In this document: positions 6,838 through 13,291 of the stretch, piece after piece
Layout: each line of letters starts with the position of its first letter
Numbering within the stretch: the stretch's first letter is position 1
Notes under the pieces: generated by a model
Told to the model about the DNA's origin: nothing
Seen by the model: the letters and a program-made list of their open reading frames with translations, nothing else
Database searches by the model: none
Assembly: GCA_036260255.1 (NCBI GenBank)
Contig: DATAAF010000111.1
Coordinates: 1 to 14,400 of the forward strand
Source: DASZJY01 sp036260255
GTDB lineage: Bacteria; Actinomycetota; Acidimicrobiia; Acidimicrobiales; AC-14
Length of the DNA: 14,400 nt
Direction: 5' to 3'
Made by a program: the position numbers and the translations under genes

Positions 6838-6867
6838 AGGCTAGATCCCCAGGCCGTCCACAGTCAA
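6838..6867 (-). promoter_or_regulatory. Sigma-70 type promoter for the ResR-type MerR gene
   Basis: Minus strand: -35 TTGACT (6862-6867), 18-bp spacer, -10 TAGCCT (6838-6843). This is the best-formed promoter in the window. It would give a 5' leader of about 70 nt containing a Shine-Dalgarno sequence before the ATG at 6760, unlike the leaderless arrangement seen at other genes. Confidence 0.6.
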
Positions 6868-6892
6868 CGACCGGGGCCGGAAACCGCGGGCG

Positions 6893-7375
6893 TCAGGCGC
6901 CGAAATCCTCCGGGTTGACGCCCTCCAGGAACTCCCGGAAGCGCTCGACCTCGTCCTCCTCCTGGGTCTCCTCGCTCACCGCCACCGCCGCCTCGTCGAG
7001 GACGCTCTCGTTGGCGTAGATCGGCGTCCCCAGGCGGGCGGCCAGGGCGATGGCGTCGGAGGGACGGCTCGACACCGAGCATCCCGTGCCGTTCCGCGTC
7101 ATCTGGATCTCCGCGTAGAAGGTGCGGTCGCGGAGCTCGGTGATCACGACGCGGTCCACCCCGACGCCCAGGCTGAGCAGGACGTCACGCATGAGGTCGT
7201 GGGTCATCGGGCGCTGGGTGACGACCCCCTGCAGGGCGAAGGCGATGGCGGTCGCCTCGACGGGCCCGATGAAGATCGGGAGGACCCGGTGCTCGCCGTC
7301 CGCCTCCCTGAGCAGAACGATCGGGTTGTTGGTGGGCATCTCGACTCGCACGCCGACCAGGTGCATCTCGACCAC
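6893..7375 (-). CDS. Bifunctional nuclease family protein (DUF151, Rv1829 type)
   Basis: 160 aa. The bifunctional nuclease (BFN/DUF151) domain fills residues 1 to about 125: VEMHLVGVRVEMPTNNPIVLL, LPIFIGPVEATAIAFALQGV, RPMTHDLMRDVL, and the family signature SRPSDAIALAARLGTPIYA. The C-terminal 35 residues are acidic (EETQEEDEVERFREFLEG). A plant member has been reported to degrade RNA and DNA; the bacterial role is poorly known. The GTG start at 7375 agrees with the family N-terminus. TAGGGT, which contains the hpt stop codon, lies 6 nt upstream and suggests a second, leaderless transcript in addition to read-through from hpt. The gene sits 9 nt after hpt. Confidence 0.9.
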   Translation of the reverse strand: MVEMHLVGVRVEMPTNNPIVLLREADGEHRVLPIFIGPVEATAIAFALQGVVTQRPMTHDLMRDVLLSLGVGVDRVVITELRDRTFYAEIQMTRNGTGCSVSSRPSDAIALAARLGTPIYANESVLDEAAVAVSEETQEEDEVERFREFLEGVNPEDFGA

Positions 7376-7381
7376 GGCCCG

Positions 7382-7387
7382 ACCCTA
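7382..7387 (-). promoter_or_regulatory. -10-like hexamer TAGGGT overlapping the hpt stop codon
   Basis: TAGGGT on the minus strand lies 6 nt before the GTG of the DUF151 gene. Its first three bases are the hpt stop codon TAG. The same TAGGGTCG octamer is used in the same way at the pgsA/nucleotidyltransferase junction. Confidence 0.4.
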
Positions 7388-7840
7388 GCGTCTGTAGAGC
7401 TCTTGGACATACGCGTCGGGGTCGGCGCGAAGCACGTCCAGGTCGCCCGCGAGGACCCGGTCGAGGTTGCGGTATCGGCCGGCGTAGTCGACCCCGTAGC
7501 CCACCACGAACTCGTCGGCGATCTCGAACCCGACGAAGCGCACGGGCGTGGGCACGATGCGCCGGGCCGTCTTGTCGAGCAGGGCGCAGGCCTCCACCGA
7601 CGCGGCGTCGCGGCCCCTCAGCTCCCCGAGGAGGTAGGTCAGGGTGAGGCCGGTGTCGACGATGTCCTCGACCAGGACCACCTCCCGCCCGTACAGGTCG
7701 ATGTCGGTGTCCTTCACGATCCGCACCCGTCCGGTGTCGGGGGCGTACGGGGAGATGGCCATGAAGTCGACGAGGGGGGCGATCGTCATGCAGCGGATCA
7801 TGTCGGCCAGAAACGGCACGCTGCCCTTGAGGACGGCCAC
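7385..7840 (-). CDS. hpt: Hypoxanthine phosphoribosyltransferase
   Basis: Purine salvage enzyme that joins hypoxanthine or guanine to PRPP. Seen from the first standard start (GTG at 7840, 151 aa): VAVLKGSVPFLADMIR (1-16), the PRPP-binding motif VVLVEDIVDTGLTL (54-67), ALLDK, and the C-terminal FEIADEFVVGYGVDYAGRYRNL. The N-terminus from this GTG is about 29 residues too short. In the same frame upstream, TLIGAEELATAVARLGAEI and the following residues clearly belong to the family and reach about 7927, but contain no ATG, GTG or TTG. The real protein is probably about 180 aa with a non-standard start, lying immediately after the ftsR stop at 7941. In M. tuberculosis hpt is elsewhere, so its place here is distinctive. 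Confidence 0.9.
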   Translation of the reverse strand: MAVLKGSVPFLADMIRCMTIAPLVDFMAISPYAPDTGRVRIVKDTDIDLYGREVVLVEDIVDTGLTLTYLLGELRGRDAASVEACALLDKTARRIVPTPVRFVGFEIADEFVVGYGVDYAGRYRNLDRVLAGDLDVLRADPDAYVQELYRR

Positions 7841-7940
7841 GAGGATGACCCCGTCGGCGTAGGCGGCCGAGATCTCGGCGCCCAGGCGGGCGACGGCGGT
7901 CGCCAGCTCCTCCGCACCGATGAGCGTTCGAAGGGGCGTG

Positions 7941-8699
7941 CTACGGCCTCTCGAAGTACTGGCGCAGGGCCTCGCGCAGCATGGCCTGCCGGAGGCCCTG
8001 GCCCAGGCGGGCCAGCTCGGCGAGGGTGTCGACCGCCTGGCGCCGGGCCTGGGGGTTGCGCTGCTTGAGCATCGGCATCACGACCTGCTCGAAGAACCCC
8101 GCCTCACGGTCCGCGGTCGTCTTGTACATACGCAGGTGGCGGGGCTCGACGCCGTACTTCATGAACCCGGCGGCCAGCCCGGCGACCGACACCGCCTCCT
8201 CGTCGTAGTACACGGCCGAGCCGACCCGCCGGCCGTTGAGCAGCCCGAAGCGCTCGAGCTCGCGCAGGTCGTCCTCCTCGAGGCCGGTGGCGGCCGCCAG
8301 CTCGGTGATGTTGAGGCTGGCCCCGGACTGGCGCACGACCATGGGCGGCGGCTCGGCGGCGGCCGACCCGGGGTTGGCGGCGGCGGTGGCGGTCGCCCCG
8401 GACCGCGCGCTCGAGGCGCTCGCGACGAGGTCGTCGGCGTCGTCGGTCAGCTCGCCGCCGCCCCGCAGGCGGCCCTTGATGACCTTGAGGGGCAGGAAGT
8501 TCTCCCGCTGCTGGCGCAGGATCCAGCGGAGGCGCTCGACGTCGGTGTCGTAGAACTTCCGGTAGCCGGACGGCGTGCGCTCGGGGTCGAGCAGGCCCTG
8601 GCTCTCGAGGAAGCGGATCTTGGAGATGGTGACGTCGGGGAACTCCTCCTTGAGGAGCGACAGCACCTCACCGATCGACAGGAAGGCCCGGTCCTCCAC
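7941..8699 (-). CDS. ftsR: MerR-family regulator, FtsR (Rv1828/Cg1631) type
   Basis: A 252-aa regulator. Residues 6-80 form a winged helix-turn-helix (FLSIGEVLSLLKEEFPDVTISKIRFLESQGLLDPERTPSG and the recognition wing GYRKFYDTDVERLRWILRQQRENFLPLKVIKGRL). A low-complexity Ala/Ser/Gly linker spans about 85-125. The second conserved block (SLNITELAAATGLEEDDLRELERFGLL to the C-terminus) matches the Rv1828/FtsR family. The Corynebacterium member is reported to activate ftsZ (from memory). It lies 13 nt after garA, as in mycobacteria. The GTG start is fixed by GAGGAGG 8 nt upstream, which overlaps the garA TGA, so translation is likely coupled. It ends 13-14 nt before the extended N-terminus of hpt. 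Confidence 0.9.
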   Translation of the reverse strand: MEDRAFLSIGEVLSLLKEEFPDVTISKIRFLESQGLLDPERTPSGYRKFYDTDVERLRWILRQQRENFLPLKVIKGRLRGGGELTDDADDLVASASSARSGATATAAANPGSAAAEPPPMVVRQSGASLNITELAAATGLEEDDLRELERFGLLNGRRVGSAVYYDEEAVSVAGLAAGFMKYGVEPRHLRMYKTTADREAGFFEQVVMPMLKQRNPQARRQAVDTLAELARLGQGLRQAMLREALRQYFERP

Positions 8700-8712
8700 C
8701 GGTACGACCTCC

Positions 8713-9192
8713 TCAGCCTTCGCCGGCCGAGCCGGAGAAGAACACCAGCTTGAACTTCCCGATCTGCAGCTCGTCCCCGTTCGTCAGGCGCGCCTGGTCG
8801 ATCCGCTCCCGGTTGAGATAGGTGCCGTTCAGCGAGCCCACGTCGCGGACGTCGAACCCCTCCGGCGTCCGCACGATCTCGGCGTGCCGACGGGAGACGG
8901 TGATGTCGTCGAGGAAGATGTCGCTGTTCGGGTGGCGGCCCGCCCGGGTGACGTCCTGGTCGAGGGCGTACTTGGAACCGGCGTTGGGCCCCCGCTTCAC
9001 CACGACCATCGCCGTGCTCTCCGGGAACTCGCCGAGGGAGACGGTGAGCTCCTCCTCGGCGACGTCACCGGTGCCCTCCACCGGCGTGAAGGTGATGGTG
9101 GTGTCCTCCCGGGACGGCTCGAGCACCGCCCCGCACGACGAGCAGAAGTTCGCTCCCGGCGGGTTGCCGTGCCCGCAGGCGTTGCAGTACAC
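8713..9192 (-). CDS. garA: FHA-domain signalling protein GarA with N-terminal zinc ribbon
   Basis: 159 aa. Residues 3-20 make a CxxC...CxxC zinc ribbon (Cys3, Cys6, Cys17, Cys20). Residues 29-35 (EDTTITF) match the conserved Thr-Thr motif phosphorylated by PknB/PknG in mycobacterial GarA. Residues 63-152 form the FHA domain: VVVKRGPNAGSKYALD, AGRHPNSDIFLDD, VSRRHAE, DVGSLNGTYLNRE, NGDELQIGKFKLVF. In relatives, unphosphorylated GarA/OdhI binds and controls 2-oxoglutarate dehydrogenase and glutamate enzymes. Mycobacterial GarA has no zinc ribbon, whereas I recall Streptomyces homologues that do. The GTG start is placed so the ribbon is complete. TACCTT 7 nt upstream suggests a leaderless transcript. 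It lies 62 nt after gcvH and 13 nt before ftsR. Confidence 0.92.
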   Translation of the reverse strand: MYCNACGHGNPPGANFCSSCGAVLEPSREDTTITFTPVEGTGDVAEEELTVSLGEFPESTAMVVVKRGPNAGSKYALDQDVTRAGRHPNSDIFLDDITVSRRHAEIVRTPEGFDVRDVGSLNGTYLNRERIDQARLTNGDELQIGKFKLVFFSGSAGEG

Positions 9193-9199
9193 GGTCCCC

Positions 9200-9205
9200 A
9201 AGGTA
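9200..9205 (-). promoter_or_regulatory. -10-like hexamer TACCTT ahead of garA
   Basis: TACCTT on the minus strand, 7 nt before the GTG of garA, inside the 62-bp gcvH-garA gap. No Shine-Dalgarno precedes the start, which fits leaderless expression. No clear -35. Confidence 0.45.
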
Positions 9206-9254
9206 CTTCGTGGGCGTCTCGGGACGCCGGGCTGAGGGCGGAGCGGCCCCGCCG

Positions 9255-9635
9255 TCACTCGGCGATGAGCGCTCGGTAGGCCTCGGCGTCGAGCAGGCCG
9301 TCGTAGTCCGAGGGGTCCTCGGGCTCGATGACGCAGATCCATCCCGCCCCGTAGGGGTCCTCGTTGATGGCCTGGGGGGCGTCGGCGAGCGCCGTGTTCA
9401 CCGCCACGACCCTCCCGGCGACGGGGGCGTAGATGTCGGACACCGACTTGGTGGACTCCACCTCGCTGAAGGCGCCGCCGGCGGTCACGACGGTGCCGGC
9501 CTCGGGGACGTTGACGTACACGACGTCGCCCAGGGCGTCCTGGGCGTAGTCGGTGATGCCCACCCGGACCCGCCCGTCCTCGAGCAGCGCCCACTCGTGG
9601 TCGTTGGTGTACCGCCGGTCGTCAGGGACGTCCAC
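9255..9635 (-). CDS. gcvH: Glycine cleavage system H-protein
   Basis: 126 aa, the usual length. The lipoyl carrier shuttles the aminomethyl group between P- and T-proteins and the electrons to L-protein. Features: YTNDHEWALLEDG (9-21), VGITDYAQDALGDVVYVNVPE (25-45), and the lipoylation motif FSEVESTKSVSDIYAP (56-71), with Lys63 as the modified lysine. NEDPYGAGWICVIEP follows near the C-terminus. The GTG at 9635 leaves a normal N-terminus (VDVPDDRRYT) and lies 21 nt after the stop of the nucleotidyltransferase gene. The Shine-Dalgarno is weak (GGGGG). It is separated from the other gcv genes by about 4.5 kb of regulators, as in mycobacteria. Confidence 0.96.
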   Translation of the reverse strand: MDVPDDRRYTNDHEWALLEDGRVRVGITDYAQDALGDVVYVNVPEAGTVVTAGGAFSEVESTKSVSDIYAPVAGRVVAVNTALADAPQAINEDPYGAGWICVIEPEDPSDYDGLLDAEAYRALIAE

Positions 9636-9656
9636 GGCCCCCGACCCGCGGCGCCC

Positions 9657-12143
9657 TCACTTGAGGATCTCCGCCACCTTGGCGGTCCACTCGTCGACGA
9701 GCTGGCGGGCAAGGTCGTCGCTGTCGCCCTCGGCCCACACGTGGGTCAGCGGCTCCTCGGGGTCAGGCAGCACCAGCGCCCACGCCTGCCCCCGCAGCAC
9801 CTTCACCCCGTCGACCAGCAGGACGTCGTCGTCCTTCACCACCTCGACCAGCCGGCGCATGAGCATGCCCTTCTCCTCCCAGGGCGTGTCGACGGTGTCG
9901 TGGGCGAAGTGCACGGGGGGCAGCTCGCCCACCACCTTGGACAGGCGCACGCCGGCCTTGGCCAGCAGCCCGAGCACGTGCACGAAGGCGGCGGTGGCGT
10001 CGAAGGCCGGGAGGAAGGCGGGGAAGACGAAGCCGCCGTCCTGGCTGGCGGCGAAGGACACCTCCTCCTGGGCGGCGGTGTCCATGAGGTGGGCGGAGGA
10101 CACCTTGGTCCATACGACCTCGGCGCCGGCCTGGGCGGCGATGCGCTCGGCGGCCCGGCTGACGGCCACCGGCATGGCGACGCGGGTGGCCTCGTGGGCG
10201 CCGGTCACGAGGGTGAGCACCGCGAGAAGGGCCTGCTCGTGGTCGAGCACGTTGCCCTCGTCGTCGATGAGGATGATGTGCTCGCCGTCGGGGTCGATCA
10301 CCGCCCCCAGGTGGGCGTTGGATGTATGCACGAGGTCGGCGACCTTGGCGGCGTGGGCGTCGCGGTCGAAGGAGGCGGCTCCTGCAGTCGAGGCGTACGG
10401 GTTGACGGCCAGCACGTCGGCGCCCAGCTTGGCCAGGACCTGGGTCATGACCGTCGACGTGGTGCCGTAGGCGTAGTCGATGACGACCCGGAATCCGGAC
10501 GAGCGGATGGCCTCCACGTCGACGGTGTCGATCAGGGCGGCGGTGTAGAACTCGAGCACACGGGGGGCGAAGCGGATGTCGCCGATGTCGGCGGCGAACG
10601 CCCGCCGGAAGTCCTGGCGGTAGTAGGCGCGTTCGATCTTTCGCTGGGCCCCCTCGGCCAGGTCGGTGCCGTCGGCGTCGAAGAACCGCATGCTGACCGA
10701 CTGAGGGTCGCCGGGCGCCAGGCGCACGGTGATCCCCCCCTGGGCTCGCTCGGCCCGTACCTGGAACCTCGTCACGGGGACGGCCGCCATCTCCAGGTCG
10801 TCCACGTGCACGCCGGTGGCGTTGAGGCCGGCCATCAGCGCCCGCTTCAGCGCCCGGGCGGCGCGGCTGGAGTCGCGTGACGTGGTGACGGTGGCGCCCT
10901 TCTTCAGGGTCGTGCCGTAGGCCATGGCGACCTCGACCGCCAGCTGGGGGGTGACGTCGACGTTGGCCAGGCCGGTGATGCCCATGCGCCCGAACAAGCT
11001 CCGGGACCCGCGGGACTCCCACACGATCGAGGAGTTGATGATGGCGCCGGGATCGACCGTCTTGAACGGGTAGACCTTCACACCCTGGTTGATGACGGCG
11101 TGCTCGCCGACGAGGCACTCGTCGCCGAGGACCACGCCCTCGTCGCAGCGGGAGTTGGGCCGGAGGTCGCTGGCCCGCCCGACGACCGTCCCCCGCAGCT
11201 GCACGGACTGGCTGATGTAGGCGTTGTCGTGCACGACCGACCGGTCGATGGACGCGTCGGCCCGGACCATCACGTTGGACCCGAGCACCGTGTACTCGCC
11301 CAGGTGGGCGCCCGCCTCGACCCGGCAGTGCTCGCCGACGACGAGCGGGCCCTGGACGTCGGCGTCGGGGTCGATCTCCGCGCCCTCTCCGAGCCACACG
11401 CCGTCGGCCAGCCGGAACCCGGCCAGCTCCACGTCGACCTTGCCGTCGAGCACGTCGCGGTGGGCACCGAGGTAGGCGTCGAGCGTGCCCACGTCCTCCC
11501 AGTAGCCCTCGACCGTGTACCCGAAGAGCGGCTTTCCGGCCTCGAGGATGGCGGGGAAGACGTCCTCGGAGAAGTCCACCGACTCGTCGGGGGGGATGAA
11601 GTCGAAGATCTCCGGCTCCAGCACGTAGATGCCGGTGTTGACGGTGTCGCTGAACACCTGGCCCCAGCCCGGCTTCTCGAGGAAGCGCTCGATGGAGCCG
11701 TCGTCCCGGGTGATGACGATGCCGAACTCGAGAGGGTCCTCCATCGACTTGAGGGCGATGGTGGCCATGGCCCCTCGGTCCTTGTGGAAGTCGACGATGG
11801 CGCCCAGGTCCACGTCGGTGAGGACGTCGCCGGAGATCACGAGGAACGGCTCGTCCAGCTCCTCCTTGGCGTTGCCGACCGACCCGGCGGTGCCCAGCGG
11901 CGTCTCCTCGGTGGCATACACCATGCGCACGCCGAAGTCCGACCCGTCGCCGAAGTAGCTCCGGATGGTCTGGGGCATGAAGGCCACGGTCACGACGATG
12001 TCGTCGAAGCCGTGGCGCTTCAGCAGCCGCACGATGTGCTCCATCATCGGGCGGTTCACGAGGGACATGAGGGGCTTCGGCAGGTTGGAGGTGAGGGGCC
12101 GGAGCCGAGTGCCCTCCCCGCCCGCCATGATGACGGCCTTCAC
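9657..12143 (-). CDS. Mannose-1-phosphate guanylyltransferase-like protein with degenerate phosphomannomutase domain
   Basis: 828 aa, three parts. Residues 1-235 are a sugar-phosphate nucleotidyltransferase with intact motifs: GGEGTRLRPLT (8-18), PKPLM (22-26), SGDVLTDVDL (104-113), EKPGW (157-161), WEDVGT (215-220). Residues 245-375 are hexapeptide left-handed beta-helix repeats (for example LVVGEHCRVEAGAHLGEY). Residues 380-828 resemble an alpha-phosphohexomutase, but all four active-site loops are altered: GGITVRLAPGD replaces TxSHNP, DPDGEH replaces DxDGDR, SQDGGF replaces GEESGH, and LPDPEEP replaces SGTEP. The first domain probably makes an NDP-sugar, perhaps GDP-mannose; the mutase part is likely inactive. 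GTG at 12143 begins exactly at VKAVIMAGGEG; a start at 12191 would overlap pgsA. TAGGGT lies 7 nt upstream. Confidence 0.9.
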   Translation of the reverse strand: MKAVIMAGGEGTRLRPLTSNLPKPLMSLVNRPMMEHIVRLLKRHGFDDIVVTVAFMPQTIRSYFGDGSDFGVRMVYATEETPLGTAGSVGNAKEELDEPFLVISGDVLTDVDLGAIVDFHKDRGAMATIALKSMEDPLEFGIVITRDDGSIERFLEKPGWGQVFSDTVNTGIYVLEPEIFDFIPPDESVDFSEDVFPAILEAGKPLFGYTVEGYWEDVGTLDAYLGAHRDVLDGKVDVELAGFRLADGVWLGEGAEIDPDADVQGPLVVGEHCRVEAGAHLGEYTVLGSNVMVRADASIDRSVVHDNAYISQSVQLRGTVVGRASDLRPNSRCDEGVVLGDECLVGEHAVINQGVKVYPFKTVDPGAIINSSIVWESRGSRSLFGRMGITGLANVDVTPQLAVEVAMAYGTTLKKGATVTTSRDSSRAARALKRALMAGLNATGVHVDDLEMAAVPVTRFQVRAERAQGGITVRLAPGDPQSVSMRFFDADGTDLAEGAQRKIERAYYRQDFRRAFAADIGDIRFAPRVLEFYTAALIDTVDVEAIRSSGFRVVIDYAYGTTSTVMTQVLAKLGADVLAVNPYASTAGAASFDRDAHAAKVADLVHTSNAHLGAVIDPDGEHIILIDDEGNVLDHEQALLAVLTLVTGAHEATRVAMPVAVSRAAERIAAQAGAEVVWTKVSSAHLMDTAAQEEVSFAASQDGGFVFPAFLPAFDATAAFVHVLGLLAKAGVRLSKVVGELPPVHFAHDTVDTPWEEKGMLMRRLVEVVKDDDVLLVDGVKVLRGQAWALVLPDPEEPLTHVWAEGDSDDLARQLVDEWTAKVAEILK

Positions 12144-12150
12144 CCGGTCG

Positions 12151-12156
12151 ACCCTA
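12151..12156 (-). promoter_or_regulatory. -10-like hexamer TAGGGT overlapping the pgsA-type stop codon
   Basis: TAGGGT on the minus strand, 7 nt before the GTG of the nucleotidyltransferase gene. Its TAG is the stop codon of the phosphatidyltransferase gene. No Shine-Dalgarno is seen, so leaderless expression in addition to read-through is plausible. Confidence 0.4.
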
Positions 12157-12792
12157 CCCGACCGGTCCCTGGGGCTGAACGTCGGCCGCACCGGCGTGGG
12201 CCCGTTTGCGGCCCCGGGCTTCGCGGAGGGCCTCCCGCCCGGCCGGGATGTAGCGGAACGCCGACCAGTACGAGAAGGCCAGGCCCACGGCGGCGCATCC
12301 CCAGGCGAGGGCCCGCAGCGGCCCCTCCCACGAGTTGTTCGGCGCGTTGGCGACCAGGAAGATCGGGAAGGCCATCATCAGGGCGAAGGTGCCCGTCTTC
12401 CCCGCCCACGACACGTCGATACGCCGGGCGCCCATGGCCGCCAGCGCCAGGACCGCCGCCGACACCAGCACCTCGCGGGCCAGGGCGGCCACGCCCAGCC
12501 AGATCGGGGCCGACCCGTCGACGAGGATGGCGATGATCCCGACGACCAAGAGGACACGGTCGGCGGTGGGGTCGAGGACCTTCCCGACCGTCGACACCTG
12601 GTCGTACCGGCGGGCAATCCACCCGTCCACCCAGTCAGTGGCTCCGAGGACGGCGAGCAGCCAGGCCGCCCCCGCCCGGTTGTCCCGGCCGAACAAGAGC
12701 CACAGGAACAGGGGCACGCACAGCAGGCGACCCAGCGACAGGGCGTTGGGCACGGTGAGGACGCGAGCGTCTCCCCTGTCCGACTCGCCCAC
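12154..12792 (-). CDS. CDP-alcohol phosphatidyltransferase (PgsA family)
   Basis: A 212-aa integral membrane enzyme of phospholipid synthesis. The complete signature D-x2-D-G-x2-A-R-x8-G-x3-D-x3-D is present (Asp53, Asp56, Gly57, Ala60, Arg61, Gly70, Asp74, Asp78). Hydrophobic segments at about 18-34, 42-52, 79-92, 97-120, 136-150 and 160-176 fit the six-helix fold. The most likely reaction is phosphatidylglycerol phosphate synthesis from CDP-diacylglycerol and glycerol 3-phosphate, but cardiolipin synthase or another alcohol acceptor is possible; the matching mycobacterial gene is named pgsA2. The basic, polar C-terminal tail (about 183-212) is cytosolic-looking. GTG at 12792 follows TACACT by 6 nt, suggesting leaderless translation. 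Ten nt separate its stop from the next gene. Confidence 0.9.
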   Translation of the reverse strand: MGESDRGDARVLTVPNALSLGRLLCVPLFLWLLFGRDNRAGAAWLLAVLGATDWVDGWIARRYDQVSTVGKVLDPTADRVLLVVGIIAILVDGSAPIWLGVAALAREVLVSAAVLALAAMGARRIDVSWAGKTGTFALMMAFPIFLVANAPNNSWEGPLRALAWGCAAVGLAFSYWSAFRYIPAGREALREARGRKRAHAGAADVQPQGPVG

Positions 12793-12798
12793 GCCCGA

Positions 12799-12804
12799 AG
12801 TGTA
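12799..12804 (-). promoter_or_regulatory. -10-like hexamer TACACT ahead of the pgsA-type gene
   Basis: TACACT on the minus strand, 6 nt before the GTG at 12792, within the 30-bp gap after the membrane-protein gene. No Shine-Dalgarno and no good -35 are visible. Confidence 0.45.
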
Positions 12805-12822
12805 GGGCGGGGCGACGGGGCC

Positions 12823-13248
12823 TCAGGGCGACGGGGCCCGGAGCAGGAACAGCCGGAGGGCCCCGCCCACGGCGATGGCGCCGGCGCCGATCAGCCCGGC
12901 GTAGAGGCCTCCCCCCGGCTCGGACTCGACGTCGAGGGCCGCGGCCATCCCGAAGAGGATCACGGTGAGGGCGATGGCGCCGCAGGAGACGACGACGAGC
13001 GGGCGCACGCCGGCGTGGCCCTGCCAGCGCCGGACCAGGTGGGCCACGGGGACGGCGGCGGCGGCGGCCAGCAGGGCGGTGAGGAGGCCGAACGACCCGA
13101 GCCCGGTGAGCGTCTCGGTGAGGGCACGGTTCGACGCCGGGCGGTGCTCCCAGGGCGCGAAGAGGCTGAGGACGACGAGCGCGCCTCCCGCCGCCGCCAC
13201 CCCCTCCCCCACCGTCGGCCGCGGCCGACTGGGGACCGGCGACGTCAC
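12823..13248 (-). CDS. Small integral membrane protein, function unknown
   Basis: 141 aa with four predicted membrane helices: about 14-30 (VAAAGGALVVLSLFAPW), 45-66 (LGSFGLLTALLAAAAAVPVAHLV), 77-98 (PLVVVSCGAIALTVILFGMAA) and 110-132 (YAGLIGAGAIAVGGALRLFLL). Loops are short; RRW after helix 2 and the C-terminal RAPSP suggest positive ends in the cytosol. No catalytic motif or known family is recognised. The GTG start is the first good one after the divergent promoter region and has TAACGT 7 nt upstream. It heads the minus-strand run and ends 30 nt before the pgsA-type gene, so a membrane-lipid link is possible but unproven. The codon use matches its neighbours. Confidence 0.75.
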   Translation of the reverse strand: MTSPVPSRPRPTVGEGVAAAGGALVVLSLFAPWEHRPASNRALTETLTGLGSFGLLTALLAAAAAVPVAHLVRRWQGHAGVRPLVVVSCGAIALTVILFGMAAALDVESEPGGGLYAGLIGAGAIAVGGALRLFLLRAPSP

Positions 13249-13255
13249 GCGGTCA

Positions 13256-13261
13256 ACGTTA
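13256..13261 (-). promoter_or_regulatory. -10-like hexamer TAACGT in the divergent promoter region
   Basis: TAACGT on the minus strand, 7 nt before the GTG of the membrane-protein gene. It lies in a palindromic AACGTT, in a gap of only 43 bp between divergently transcribed genes, so promoters for the two must overlap. Confidence 0.4.
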
Positions 13262-13291
13262 GGCCAGGGCGGCGTGGGGCAGGATGGACTC

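Noticed and set aside
9763..11397. 544-codon minus-strand frame inside the nucleotidyltransferase gene
   Set aside because: It overlaps in another frame the gene whose conserved motifs are clear; the product is Arg/Gly/Pro repeats.
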